In this document: one piece after another, positions 37,797 through 50,600 of the stretch
Layout: the number at the start of each line of letters is the position of its first letter
How positions within the stretch are numbered: the stretch's first letter is position 1
Assembly (NCBI RefSeq): GCF_018691265.1
Contig: NW_024881278.1
Location: forward strand, 6,329,501-6,393,500
Reading direction: 5' to 3'
From: Tyto alba
Lineage: Eukaryota; Chordata; Aves; Strigiformes; Tytonidae
Length of the DNA: 64,000 nucleotides
Position numbers and translations under genes: made by a program
The notes under the pieces: generated by a model
What the model saw: the letters and a program-made list of their open reading frames with translations, nothing else
Databases searched by the model: none
What the model was told of the DNA's origin: nothing

Positions 37797-40221
37797 TTTC
37801 ATTCTATTACATACCGGGGAAACAGACTCAGCATCATTGGAGAGGTCTCCTCTCAATACCCAAATGAACTGTCATTAATCAAAAAACTACAAACGCTCAT
37901 CAAAAGGGAACCGGCCCCATTAACGCTCTCTTCAGTCTGAGACAAAATTATACCCATGCTGCTAGCATTTTTTTATCATTTCTGTGTGACTATCCCAGTC
38001 AAAGAGCCAAAATATGGCACTGATTTTATAGTTACTAGAAAACTGAACCTAACTTTACTAAACACATTAAATGAAAGAAATTGTTTCTAGGGATGGAATT
38101 TCAATGGCACCGCCAGTGTTGCATTAACTGCAGAGATCTCAAGACAACCCTGGAGATAACATGACCTTCTCCAAACTTCCAATCAGCCCGGTAAGCATAC
38201 ATTAAAAGTTCAAGCTTTGCTTACACTGAACATACCAGTGTTTGTAGTTTGATAAGCACAAGTTCCTACCTAACTCTTTTAACTGCCTACCTGTCAACTC
38301 TTCATTATTTTGCCCAGCTTTAAATGTTTTTCTCCTCTAAACACATCCATACTTAAGAAGCAGAAAGAAAATTCTTTTAATTTTAAGTCTCAAGGAAGCC
38401 TTTTTTTTTACCAGACATAAAATTGAGATTATTGTATAAGCAGTTTCAAGTGGGACAGCTTGCTCAACAAAATCCTTAAATCTGAGGAAATGTCAGTTTT
38501 CATTAAGAAAATAAATATTACCTTGGTCTTCAATAACATGGCAGAAATCAGTAGCAGTTTAGAGATCAGAGCAGATAACCAGTGTAGCCTCCAGACCAGA
38601 ACAGCAGGTTTGACATGATATTCAAGTAAATAGCCAGAACAGAACAGCAATTAACAGTTAACAGGCCACTTAAATTAAGAGCTTTCCTTGAGAAAACAGC
38701 CTCAGACCTTCAGAGACTCTAGGAACTGACAGTTCAAGCAGGAAGTAAAGTGGCAAAAAATCAAAGTGTATGGGGAATTTCCTCAACAGGCCTTTTATCC
38801 ACAGACTGTACAAACCCAGAAATGCCTGGCCTGAATGCAGATGTGGGGGAATGTGGCTGCAGAGAGGAGGCAATAAAGAGGAAAAGAAACAAGAGATTTT
38901 GACCAATGGCTTTCTGAGCAATGAAAACATAATTTTCTTTGCTGAACGTCTTCAGAGCCAAAATTCTGCACGGTTTAACACTTAGCACTAACCTATGCTT
39001 TGTAACTTTGCCATCCAACTTGCTGCCAACAACACCTGGTAATGCAAGACAGCTGCCGAGGGTTTGCAGACAGACAGGGACCTTGTGCAACAGCTATCCC
39101 TTGCAGGCCACTGCGACGCTCTGGCACTGCACCGTGTGCTCCCACAGACCCAGCAAAAGCCACAACCACTCCCGAGTATCAAACCCACAGTCACTGCACA
39201 AGCACACCCAGCAGTGGCACCCATATGCATCTCCACATTTCTATTTGCCTCATTGTTTTAGCCCACCAAGACCATGTTGATACGAACACGGGCTTCTCAA
39301 CATCACAGCAGTAAATGGTTGTAAAACCCACTGCCTTGGGAAGGGCCATCGACAAGCATGAAGAGTGGATGTCTCAATCTCTCAGAGTCCCAACACCCTT
39401 TTTGTTTACAGTGCCTCATAACTCTATAATATCAAGGATTTTTCTTTCATTTGTGAATGTGACCTCCACAAACTTTTAAAGTCAAACAGTTCAAAGAGAA
39501 ATAAAGATGGATGTATCTTTTCTACCTCTCTCGGTCTCACATAGCTCAACACACTCTGAATTTGGGACATGTGGGAACACAGCCCCAGATGTACAGGTAG
39601 ATTCAGCACGGTGTCAGAAAAAGTGTGGAACCAGCCGACGGCCTTCCCCAGCCCCCATGTCCTACTACCACAGTACTCATGGTGCTGGTCCTTCTGCTCC
39701 CAGCCTCTGCCCTGACAAGATAGCCTGCAAAACGCTGGGAGCAATACACGCGTGTTGCCACCTCCCCAGCGCTCTGATACGGGGCTAAGTGCGGTTCAGG
39801 AGGACACACAGCCCGTGTGTTCGTAGCACAGAACCAGGGGGCGGCACTGCCTGTTAGCCAGATGCAGGAGGGCAGAGGTGCCAAATTAGTTTTACAGCTT
39901 TCAAGCACTGAGATGTGTCTGGGGCCAGGGGACTTTTTGATGGACGCATGGGAGCAACGCTTGCAGGCGGCTTGAGAGTCATTTCGTCATTTCACAGCAG
40001 TGCCCCGGGGTGGAGCCCAGCATCATATCAGCAGTCTGGGGGCTGCTTGTTGGCAGGGAGAGGGCCCCAAGCGCCTTTCTGGCTGTTCCTTAGGGCCCAC
40101 TGGGTGTGGGGGGTGCGGTTTTGAGGAACACCAAGAGCAGCTAAACCTGCTACTTCGTCGAAGGGAGGTTGGGGGCAAAAGGGGAGGGGGACGGAAAGTG
40201 TTGTTTTGATGCGAAAAGACT
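37797..40221. other. No gene recognised; GC content rises towards the CpG island
   Basis: From about 39030 the sequence becomes progressively GC-richer. Overlapping open frames on both strands here are expected from composition and none is recognisable. Confidence 0.5.
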
Positions 40222-40498
40222 GGGGGTGATGCTGTTTGGGGGTGAAGCTGTTTGGAAGCGAGGGCATTTGGGAGAGAGGGAGACTGAACAAAAGCACTGG
40301 AGGCAAGGATGTTCGGGAGCAAGGGCTTTTGGAGGCAAGGATGCTTGAGGGTTTTTGAGGCTACAGGCACTCGGGAGCAAAAGCATTTAGGGCTAAAAGC
40401 GTCTGCACAGCGGAAGCATTTGGGGGAGAGGGCATTTTGGGGCAAGGGCACCTGGCAGCTCGAGTGCTTGGGGGAGAGGGTGTTTTGGGGCGAGGGTC
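40222..40498. repeat. Degenerate 16-17 bp G-rich minisatellite
   Basis: Repeats of roughly GGGGGYRARGGCATTT, with 16-17 base spacing and interspersed diverged units, run up to the left edge of the CpG island. Clear units include GGGGGTGAAGCTGTTT, GGAAGCGAGGGCATTT, GGGAGCAAGGGCTTTT, GGGAGCAAAAGCATTT and GGGGGAGAGGGCATTTT. The plus strand is G-rich. On the minus strand the repeat keeps a long frame open (about 188 codons) with recurring Ser-Pro-Lys and Leu-Pro-Asn motifs. I regard that frame as a by-product of the repeat, not a gene. Confidence 0.75.
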
Positions 40499-40753
40499 TG
40501 GGTGCTGCTGCCAGCTCCCGACCGCCTCCTCTGGTCCCCCACGCTCGCTCTGCGCTGCGGCTCTCGGACACGGGGCGCAGGAGCCGCATTCAGCCCCCTC
40601 CGCCCTCGGCTCCTTTCCTCCCACCGCCGCCCATGCCGGGGCCTCTCGCTCCCCAGGACCGGAGCATCGCGAACGGGCACGGCCAGCGGCAGAGTCCCCG
40701 TCCCCCCCCCGCTGCGTCTCCCGGGCCGGGCAGCTGCCGGGGCCCGGCGGCAG

Positions 40754-40783
40754 CGGGCGGGCGGGCGGGCGGGCGGGCGGGGG
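40754..40783. repeat. (GGGC)n tandem run
   Basis: About seven uninterrupted GGGC units in the heart of the CpG island, flanked by further G-runs. G-quadruplex formation on the plus strand is plausible. Confidence 0.85.
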
Positions 40784-40975
40784 GCGCGGCGGGGCCGGCC
40801 GCGGGGGCGGAGCCGCCAGTCAGCGCCGGGCGCCGTGACCCCGGGGCGGGGAGGCGGCACCGCGGCCGCGGGGACGGAGCGCGGCCGCCCCTGCCCGGCG
40901 CGGCGAGCCCGGGGGCAGCGCCTACAGCCCCTGTGTCCCCCCCGCTCCGCGCCTTATCTCCCCACCCCCCCCGCG

Positions 40976-41006
40976 ACACAGACACACACAGACACACACA
41001 CACACG
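40976..41006. repeat. (CA)n with GACACA interruptions
   Basis: ACACA units broken by two GA steps, inside the CpG island. Likely length-polymorphic. Confidence 0.85.
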
Positions 41007-41093
41007 GCACGGCACCGGGCGGGGGGAGCCGGCTCGGCCCCCGCCCGGGGAGGGCTGGGGCGCGGGTCCGGCCGCCGCAAGCTCCGCACTTAC

Positions 41094-41228
41094 CCGGGCC
41101 GCGGCGAGGTGTCGGCGGGCGGGCTCCGGCAAGCCGCTACTGCGGGGGGCCGGGGGGGGCCGCTCGGCTTTGGGGGGGGTTCCGTAATCCAACGGGCTTT
41201 GGGCTGCCAAATGTAAACACTCCGCCAT
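41094..41228 (-). CDS. Putative first coding exon of an unidentified minus-strand gene
   Basis: On the minus strand an ATG at 41228-41226 has a good Kozak context (A at -3, G at +4; ATGGCGGAG). An in-frame TAA lies 20 codons upstream (41291-41289), so this is the first usable start. The frame is open for 45 codons, beginning MAECLHLAAQSPLDYG and becoming rich in Pro, Ala and Arg. It then meets a consensus splice donor, CGG|GTAAGT, with the intron starting at 41093 (phase 0). The exon sits in the right-hand part of the CpG island. I see no signal peptide, membrane segment or known domain in these 45 residues and do not recognise the protein. The frame stays open beyond the donor to about 40590, which I attribute to high GC rather than coding. 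No second exon could be found to the left, so a long first intron is implied. A non-coding first exon, or a chance ORF in CpG DNA, remains possible. Confidence 0.5.
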
Positions 41229-41310
41229 GATTTCTTTGTTTAGATAATTGAACCTGCCTCCCTCTCCGTCGCCGACTCTCGCTCGCTTTTATTTATTTAT
41301 TTCCCCCCCC
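41229..41310 (-). promoter_or_regulatory. Putative core promoter and short 5' UTR
   Basis: Reading the minus strand, an AATAAATAAATAAAAG tract (about 41287-41303) resembles a weak TATA element. It is followed by a GC-rich purine stretch and then the ATG at 41228. A start 25-30 bases downstream of the tract, near 41260-41265, would leave a 5' UTR of about 35 bases. This is inferred from spacing only. CpG-island promoters often start at several sites, and the true start may lie further right, towards the second GC-rich block. Confidence 0.3.
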
Positions 41311-41363
41311 TCCCGTCATCATCATCATCATTATGGCTTGTGTGGGGTGTTTGTTTTGTTTCG

Positions 41364-41412
41364 TTTTTTTTTTTTTTTTTTTTGTTTAGTTTTTTTTTTT
41401 TTAAAAAAAAAA
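41364..41412. repeat. Poly-T tracts running into poly-A
   Basis: A T20 run, a short spacer, then T12 immediately followed by A10. The T12-A10 junction can fold back on itself. It lies about 140-180 bases upstream of the putative minus-strand ATG, in the promoter area. Confidence 0.85.
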
Positions 41413-41496
41413 GGTTTGTTATTAGTAGCTGCATTTAACAACTGCTGCTTTTACAAATATTTATGTATATATATTTATGTATAAATACATACATAT

Positions 41497-41519
41497 GGGG
41501 GGGATGGGGGGGGGGGGGG
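41497..41519. repeat. Near-continuous poly-G tract
   Basis: G7, AT, then about G14. It follows a TATA/ATAC-rich stretch (41457-41496) and precedes the second GC-rich block. Such a tract can form a G-quadruplex and is prone to assembly error. Confidence 0.85.
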
Positions 41520-41539
41520 CGATGGGAGGCATTAAGGAG

Positions 41540-41670
41540 AGGAAGTTGTTCCCGCTGGTTTCGAGGTTTCTTCCTCGCCGCAGCCGAGGCTGGAGGTGCC
41601 GGGGCCGGCGGGAGGCTGGGCCCGGGGGGGCGGCTGCCCGGGGCGGGGCGGGGGGGCGCCCCGCCGCAGC
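41540..41670. promoter_or_regulatory. Second GC-rich block beside the CpG island
   Basis: A short block with high GC and many CpGs (CCTCGCCGCAGCCGAGG and a GGGGCGGGGCGGGG stretch). It is separated from the main island by about 250 bases of AT-rich and homopolymeric sequence. It holds Sp1-like GC boxes. It may be an upstream part of the same promoter or an alternative first exon; the sequence alone does not decide. Confidence 0.5.
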
Positions 41671-44600
41671 CCCCCACTTGCCTGGAAAAGGCAGGCTTGC
41701 CCGAACTCCTTGCCCCATCCAGCGGGAAGGTAGCAGCGCATTGGGGAGGGGAGGGGGAAGAGATGGATGGAAACTTCCAGATTTAAGTTTTTTCACTGCA
41801 TTTCCTGAAAATTCAAGCTTGACATGAAAACAAGCTTGTTGTTGTTAACTAGTATTATTATTATGCGGGAATTCCCCACCAGGAAATAGAGTTACCATTT
41901 TGTTACAGGAGATTTACAGGAGGCATTAGCAGGACTGCAAAAGGCTTCATTTGCATTCCTACCTTGAAGGCAAGTTTCTCCTTTGTAAATAGGAGACTAT
42001 TTCCCATGCCAGTACAACCCAAAAAAAGACTTGAGTGCACTTCATCAATGGCCATAAATCCCTTTTCACAGACCTGATCCCACCCGATCGATCGCAGCTT
42101 CCTGGGACTCCTGTGGAAGTGCCCTGGGAGGATGCTGGAGGCCGAGTCGTGGGGCCGAGAGTGGCAGCCCCCCCCGGGGAAGGGCCTACAGGGCATTTGA
42201 GGAGTTTGAGGCACCAAGTCACTCAGGAATTGCGTCAAAGACTAGAAATTCTGCCTGGGTTGTATTTTGTTACTTTCTAAGTTATGGAAGAGCACTGCCT
42301 CCCTCTCTCCCCTGACTACCTGCTTAACCATCAGTCATTTCTAGGGGGTCTTCAAATGCTACAAAACGTACACCATTTCAAGAGTTACCTTTGCTGATGA
42401 TGTGTAGAAAGAGCAATACCACAATTTTAAAAATTATTACATAGAAAAATAAGGTGATTTACTTACATTGTTAGACAGTGAAGAGAAAATGCTTAGTGAC
42501 AGCATGCCAATCATCAAACAGGTTCCCAATATATTTTCCCCCGAGACTGTTAGTACGATAATGATCGCCGTTCCTGTAGCAAACCACCTCTGCTTTGAAA
42601 ATTAACTGATGACTTGTGCATCATTGTGCCTTAACTATTGTGCCTGCCTCTGGCAGAGGTCCTCACTCTGCAAAGGGATCACCAGTTTGGACCCCCAAAC
42701 CTCTGCTAAGTCTCACTAATCCCCTGAAAAGCCACTGTTAGTTCTTGGGATAAGGATCTCTCTTTCTGTAGCATTAACACAGAGAAAAATAACAAAAAAG
42801 GAGTATACATATATGTTATACTGGCACGGACTCGTTCAGTCAGTAAGAATACAGGGTTGCTTTACGAGTTACCATTTCAGAACTGCACAGTTATTTGTAA
42901 CCTGTTTCACAATAGGGAAGCTGATCAGGTCCTGGCCATTAGTCAGTCAGAGCAGACGAATTGCCACGCGGGCCTTGGAGTTGCTCTGAAGAGCTTGGCA
43001 ACTCTCCGGCCACCCCTCAGAGTTTGACATCACCCCCGTATTTCACGTGCCAAAACAAACACCATCACTTGGTTTTGAACAGTGACCCCCAGCCCTGCTG
43101 TCCTACTTTTTTCTTGTTCTTTTAAACAGAAGTTTGAAAATATTTCCTAGTTTGTGCTTTCTCCTCTTCCCTCTTAAAGGTTATGCTAGTTGCTTATGAT
43201 TCCATTTTTATTTCTCTGCCAGGATTTCATTGCAATCTCCCCTTGGTGGAATTTATACTTGTGGCCATTGAAATTCATTTCAGGCTAGAACTTGGCATAA
43301 AAGTTCGCAGCTTCTCAGCCAGATTTGAATTACTATATTTAATCTATACTCAGCTCTTAGGCTTTTTTTTTTTTTTTTTTTTTTTAAATGAGAGTGAAGA
43401 TAGAAATAATTTTGTTTTGGTTCCAAATGGTGGCATCACGCTGTACTGATTTCAGATCTTGTCTTCATTCCACTAGATTTTCAAAGGGACATGCCAGAGC
43501 ATTTGAGACATGACTTTAGAAAGGTGTTGCTTTACAATCCTTTAAAAATGAATTATTTCAGCTTAAAACTTTGTGAAAATTAGGCATTGTGGATGCACAA
43601 GGGTATTTTTATTGCGTTCTTAGATATGGCTCACTGAACAGTGAAACCAATTTTCATGTGATCTTAAAGAGGGCAAAAGTCTTTGTTATGCTTTGAAAAA
43701 TAAGTTTTGCACAAATTTGTTTATTTTGTGTTACTAATTTTTGTGAATATTCAGGCATTGCTGTGTTGGCCTCCACAGCTACAAAGAAGAGAGAATGACA
43801 AGCAGATTTTCATTAAACTAGATTACATTGGATAGCTCAAATTTCCTTTTTCTATTCATCAATTTAAAAAACAAATGCAGTACTTCATCTAACATGAATT
43901 CCATTGTATAAGTCCAGCTGAGTAATTGCTCGAGAAATGTTTCTACCGAGTCAAACGTTTGTTTCCTTCAGGATTTTTATTATTTGACTTTTTTCCTACA
44001 GTGCCCAGCACAGAACATGGCAGAGCTACTGGTAATATCTAACAAATGTAACTAAGATAATATTTTTCATCACAACATATGCATATGTGATAAAGTAGAT
44101 CCTCTGATAGATCCTATAGTCTTTCAATAACTGCTGGTTAGAGGCAGTATGTCACCAGTCAGACTGGCCATCATTTTCCAACCTCTTGCTTCTCAGTAAT
44201 TCACAGCCGTGGAAAGTTATGGAAAATCATACCAGACTAGCATGATAGTATTTCCTCTCACTTTACAGAGCTGTTAATGATTTATTTTATAATTAGCTAT
44301 TGCAGCACACTACCATGTAATGAGCACAAGTCTAGAGGATCCCGTAGTACTGCTGGAAAATGGAGTCCCTGTCTCGAGAGCAAGGAGTCCAAAATGAGGC
44401 AGATTCTTGCCTGAGTAAATACTGAGCGTGCCTCTTACCTGTGTAGTCAGCAGGATGCTTACTGCGTGCTTTAGGGAAGGTTGGTTGATCGTAAGGAGGG
44501 AACTCCTTACTGGCCTGAATGGGGATGTAAGTAGAAGGATGGGTTGTGGCGTAACGATCATAGGAGAAAGTGCAGACCTGTAATAATATGACCATACTTG

Positions 44601-47600
44601 AGTATCTTTATGATCTAGTGTATGTAATATCTCATTCTGGAAATGGGCACTTTAAAGGGTATTTTGCAGACAAAATTTGAGTGTTACAGGTTTTTAAAAC
44701 TAAAGAGGCTAAAATAAAGGGAATATGCACATTTTCCTCCATTCTTCTCATTTGAGGGTTAAGTATTTATGCTAACGTAACTAGTTCCTTTGCAAAGCTG
44801 TTTTCTGTATTAGTTTACCTTCTCTGAGATTGCATTTGAAATGTGCATGTAGAAAAACACAGTGATGTGTAGACTGGGAGTATTTTAATCAATGCAATAT
44901 GACAATGTATCCCCTAGTCATAAAATGGTTGCAATGTGAGAGCTATGTAATAAGCTGCACTGTTGTACAAAGGAGTAGAAAAAAAGATCTTAAAAAACAG
45001 CAGTAAAAGTCTGTTGCCTAGAAAGGTAACATCCAGATCCTAAAATAAGGTTGAGATTAAATCTGTCAGTCTAAGAGCATGCATCCACTGGACCAAAAAG
45101 AAAAGACCCAGGTGCTGAGTTTCTTTTTTTGCAAGCAGATCTTTCCACTGTAAATGCAGGTAAAAGCAATTATGGAAGAAAATATGAAAAATAAAGTTTT
45201 CTTTGAGTGCTTTGCACCAAGTTAACAAATTGCTATTGCACAATAGTAACACTGCATTAATTATGTCACTATTTTTCCTTCGTGATAGATTATTGTTAGT
45301 AATTTATCACTGTAACATATTAATAGTGGTATTAGTTTTTAAACAGAACAATCATATTAGTAGCATACTTGTCATATAAGGGAAAATTAACAAAATGATG
45401 AAAAATTGCTACCTAGGCTTTGGGGCTCTAACACTGCAAGGAAATCACTTTTTCCCAATCCAGCAGTTTTTCAATGAGCATGTATTTTCTTCTAAAGGTA
45501 AAGAGATTGTTTTACAGTGTTCTCTGTCCATAACCCAGGAGCCATTTCAAAATATTTATGCCATCCTTTTAATGCCAAACCTGTGTATTCTTTTAGGATT
45601 CTAATACTGTATCTTCTGCTTTTTAAAAGCCTGAGTGCTGTCATTCACAACCCCTGGCATGAAGCTGTTTGAGGCCATTAACTCCCTTTTTGTTGGGGAT
45701 TTTGAGTCTGTACTGTCCAGCACACTGCTGGAGTACAATACAACTGCCCTTCTAAAGGATTAAGCTACATCTCCTACAGAGGCACTCATCTGTGAACTGG
45801 TCTTACATGCCCCCAACAAGTCACTCGCATGATGATTTTGTTTGGTTTTTTTTTTTTGTTTGTTTGGAAAGCAGATAGCTTCAGGCCTCTGTGAGCATGC
45901 TCCTCCCCGCTTCTTCATCCTGTCCTTTTGTATTTCCAGCATCCTTTTCTCTGGCATGGTATCTCTTGCTAATATTAGAAAGATGATGTATGGATTTCCC
46001 TAAGGTCTCTAACAGTAACAACCTGAATTAGGTAACAGGGTTATAGAGTGGGATTTCCTGCTCCCTCCCTCATCAACATCTGGTGCCTCAGAATTAAAAA
46101 AAGATAAAACATTGCCCAAACTCTGAGAATCCGGTTTGGAACTGGCATCACTGGTTTTGCCTGCTGCTTTGTGAAACCAGGAGGCAAATCTCCAACCTCT
46201 CATGTTTAAAAGCCAGCAAAACACATTTTTCCCATTTATGCAACTACTTTGGGTTGGCTGTTTTATAATTTATGAAAGTTTCCTTGGCTTAAATCTGCTA
46301 ATTTAATGGAAGACATGAATAGCTTTCTTTTGATTAACAACAGAATGTCACACTGGAAAAGTAAGTATTTATTGATGAGCAATGGGCCACAGTGAAATCA
46401 AGGGTCAGATTGGACATACCTTTTATTCAATAATCTGTTGAACCCACTCAGTCAAATGCAAATGAAATAATAAATTTATTGACTTTTCAGAATGACCAAA
46501 AATTAGCCTTTATATTCAAGGCTTGTCTCTGTGCAAGATTGCTTCCTTTGAACATGTGATTCACCAATGAAAGTATTTTGGGGGTTTAGAAGCACAATCA
46601 GAAGCAGAATTCCCAATATCTATCGAACAATCCTCAGTCTGTTAGTGACTTTAGCTAAAACATCTCTAGACAAAATCACTGCTAACATAAGTTGGAACCA
46701 TCCTAGGGGAGTCAGAGAGCTGAATGAGGCAGCACCAACCACGAATGTGACCCGCACATACAATAGGGTTAATAACAATGACCTTATTGCAAAGATTAAT
46801 TAATGCCTATGAAAAGTTTTTATTCTCTGAACTGCTACTGTATTAGCCAGGCCACAGCATCTCTGTGAGCCAAAGTATGGGCAACTGTGACACCTAGGCT
46901 GTGCTTTGCTGAAAAAAGTTCCCCAGGAAACATCCATACTGATGTTGGGACCAGCTTTATAATGACCCTGAAGTCCATATCTACTGACCATCTGCCCGGA
47001 AAGCACCTCAGCTTCTCCCTTGGCAACAAGTCTGTCTAGGATTGGAAGTGCTGCCTGAGCTCCCAGATCTCAGCTGAGGCTGGCCCCTCTCCCCACCTTT
47101 CCCATTCACGTGTGTAGAACTCCCCTAGGCATGGCACAACTCGTGCACGGGGCCGCAGTGTCAGCCGGTGCCAGGCCCAGGACCCCCTGCTCTGGAGTTC
47201 CCTTCTTTGGTACTCGGCTGCTTCTCTGTGTTTTTCTTAACAGCAAAGAAACCATGGCGAGAAGCAAGTGGCTTAGATGACCTTCCTCTGGAATGTAAGC
47301 AACAACAGAGAAGTAAAGTTGGCATTGAACTGTCCCTTTCCTGAAATTTAATTTTTCAAATAATTCTAAGTTCTTAAGGTGTTGTGCAGAAGACGGCTGC
47401 AAGCAGCTGTAGCACTTCAAAATTAAAATCTCCCCAACAATGTTTATAAAGCTGTGCATGTATTGTGGCACTGATTTTAATACAAAACATTAGATTGACA
47501 TCCGATCTACACATAACATACATTTGACTGACATGGGCATTTATTATACATTGATGTGACATACGCCAAGTATAACAACGGCTCTGACTGACAACACAGT

Positions 47601-50600
47601 GAAAGGACTTGTGTTATCTATGTTTGATTCAGAACGTTTCCATCCTTCCCTATTTAGTGGTAATAATTGTGCTACTCATACGAGAAGATATTTTTGGAGC
47701 AATACAGCACTGCAAATCGGCCCAAGTGGCACTTAAGTCCACAGCAGAAAGAGCAAGAGGTCTTTTTAGTCTCTAAGCATTTAGAAAAGATAACATAACT
47801 AGGGCTCCAGTGAATTGGAGTTGTCAAAATTCACACCTAAGAGAAAGGGGGTGTTGGGCCTGTTGCCAGGAAACAGCATCTGGTATCACATTTCTAAAAG
47901 GATGCATGCATATGAATGCAAGTGGGAGCTGCAGCATGATAAATCTATCACAGAAATTGCACCTCCTCAAGTCTGTGTTGTGGCACCCGCCCATACGAAC
48001 TTCCTTGCCCTGATTCCTCAACAATACTTTACTCAACAGCCAGAGACATGTAGGCAGGACCAGTTACAGGTTCATCTTCACAGTGGGACCAGTGCTACAG
48101 ACCACGTCCAGGGCCAGAAAGCAATCTTGAAAACTCTTCATAATATTAACTGCTTGCACAATATTTAACTTGCTCTGTGGTTCAGTTCTGAGGCCACACT
48201 TGGCACATGGAAGGGGCCACTCCCACAAGGTTGGGTGGACAGGACTGCACTGAAGTCGCTTCCCACCATTTTTCACAGTCCTCCAGCACTGTCCCAGCAG
48301 CCTTTGAACCTCTAATATTCTCTCTGCCCTGATGCCATACTCCATGGTATGGCAACAGACTCTCACAGTACTTCAGTTACTGTGAACGGACACACACACA
48401 AGAATAATTCTGTTGCATGGACATGGGGACATCAGACAGAGCTCAGAGGAGACCCAGGGTCAAGTGCTGTGCACTGTGGTCATGGCCAGCTAATCTGCCT
48501 TGCCCTTACAGGCAGAAGATGTGTCTGTCCCTGCTTTATTCAGCAGCGATAGGTATTGACCTAGAAGATGGAAGAGAACAGAAGGGAGTAATACTGGAAG
48601 TATTACATGAACCAGGGCATTGAAACGGGTTGGTAGTGGAGATTAGGAATATTCACTGTAACTTCCAAGACTGTCGAGTTTATTTGTAGGACAGAAATCT
48701 CCAGAACACATTTGGGTAGAGCCAGGCAAAATCTTTACTGGAAATCCAGTCCCTGGGCAGGCTCCACTCCTAGTGATGGTGTGAGCAGACGACCAAGGAC
48801 TGTGGGAACATCTGGTATCCTGACAAAATTCCCAGGGCTGTTTTATGATGTGATGCTGTAATTGTAATAATTAATATTGAATGGACAGTATATTACTAAG
48901 TTTTCATATGTATACAGACACACAAATAACTTGCTAGTTCACCAAATTATGAAGAAGAATTATTCAAGAAGTAAAAACTAAATAAATAACAGGATATCAT
49001 TCTGGGCACCCTTTCAATCAACAACATTAGCACAGTTTTCACAGACTCTATATACATCCAGTGCAGGCTCAACTTCAGAGCTCTTTTTGGACAGAATTTC
49101 TGTTCAATCTCACTATGGGTCATAATGCAGAAAATGAAGACATGTTCTTTATTCACTTTTTTTTTTTTTCCTTCACTAATTCCCAGCATTTTTTTTGTTT
49201 TGTTGTAAAGTTTAAGTGATTTACCCAACCAGATTATACTTCTTAGGTATATAAATTTCTTAAAACTTAAACCACCTGACATCATTTAAATTGAGGTGGA
49301 AAAGGAGGTTTAGAAACTGATAATGTAAAGGCCCTCCCCTGAAAAAAGGAAGAATTTCATTTTTTAAACACAGTTTCTCCCCTGCTTCCCCACTTACGAG
49401 AATAGAAGTTGTATGGTAAAAGCAGGTCATGAAAAGTTTTAATTGTCCAGGCAGGTGTAAAAGAGAAGAAAAGCTGGTTGAGGGAGATATACAATAAGTT
49501 AATGTTCCCACAATTTCTTGCCTTGTATTTAAAAGGCCTTTTATTTCAGATGGCCTTTGGCACTATAACTGTTCTGTGGATAAGTAAATAATTCATTTTA
49601 TAGAATGTCATTCCAGTGTCTCTATATGCCTGTTACATTCATTCATAAGTAAGGCCTTGGCATACCATTTTGTTTTATTTATGGTCATATTACTAATTTT
49701 AATTACATTAAGCTTGTATATTTGTAATCTTTTAAACTCTGTTTTGTAATAAAACACCTGGGTACTTTTGGGCAGCAGGTTGTGCACAGGCACATTTTCT
49801 GAATAGAGAATTCATCATATATTATGATTATTTACATCACATCTGAAGTTTATCAGAATATTAGGCTTTTTTATGGTCTTATTTATGCTAGTATTAGCAG
49901 GAATTGTTCTTTCAAACTAAAGGATGTTTGAGTGGAGAATCATTGCTTTATCTTAGAATCTGTCAGTAGTTGAATAGGACAGTATTGCATTCCAAGCTGG
50001 AAAGCATTGCTTTCTTTAGGTCATTACTGCTAATATATAAATTTCATGGTAGTAATTACCAGACCAATGCTGGTCTTTTCTACTCTTCTGCAAATAAAAC
50101 CAATCTCTGCCTTATGAATAGAAGTAGTGTTGCTGTTGAAAGTGACAGAAAACTATGCCATAACATAACAATTCCTTGAATGTGATAAACTGAATACCAT
50201 TCCTGTCACTTACATGACTGTTACAGAACAGATGAGCAAGCAAACAGTAATTTGGGGTAACAAAATCGTAACTATAAAGATGACTTAAATTTCTGCAGAG
50301 AAATGCAAAATAACTTATGTAAATATTTTTGAAAAGAGAAGTTTTAGCTGAAAGTAAAAAGACAGCAAATACATTTTTATGATAAGATTTCAGTTCTTCC
50401 CCGCAGCAGTCTGCTAATCTCTTGGCCAAGACAATCTAGTCTAGTATAAATCTAATGCATTCAAAGGGGCTACAGACTAATCAATTCTGGTTTCATTTTA
50501 TAGTGTTCTCAAGCTAACTTTCCTACAAAGAATAGGTAATATACATTAAAAGCATCCCTTTGGATGTGTTTCTGAGGGCTTATTCTGTTCCACTGAAGTC

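Larger units (their letters stand above)
40450..41240. promoter_or_regulatory. CpG island (main block)
   Basis: About 800 bases with very high GC content and dense, undepleted CpG dinucleotides, inside an AT-rich window where CpG is otherwise rare. It includes a run of (GGGC)n at about 40754-40783, many GC-box-like GGGCGG motifs and NotI-like GCGGCCGC. Such islands mark promoters active in the germ line or early embryo. The putative minus-strand first exon lies at its right edge, so most of the island is the start of intron 1 if that exon is real. Divergent transcription to the right cannot be excluded. Confidence 0.85.

Noticed and set aside
40222..40498. CRISPR-like regular repeats
   Set aside because: Units are short, contiguous and degenerate, without spacers of constant length, and the DNA is vertebrate.
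40023..40589. 188-codon minus-strand frame with repeated Ser-Pro-Lys motifs
   Set aside because: It coincides with the 16-17 base minisatellite, so the repetition is at the DNA level.
40309..41187. 292- and 242-codon plus-strand open frames across the CpG island
   Set aside because: All frames are open in this GC-rich DNA. The products are low-complexity Pro/Arg/Ala sequence without domains, and the minus-strand exon explains the signals better.
47815..48168. 117-codon plus-strand open frame
   Set aside because: An overlapping second plus-strand frame and a minus-strand frame are also open; no domain is seen.
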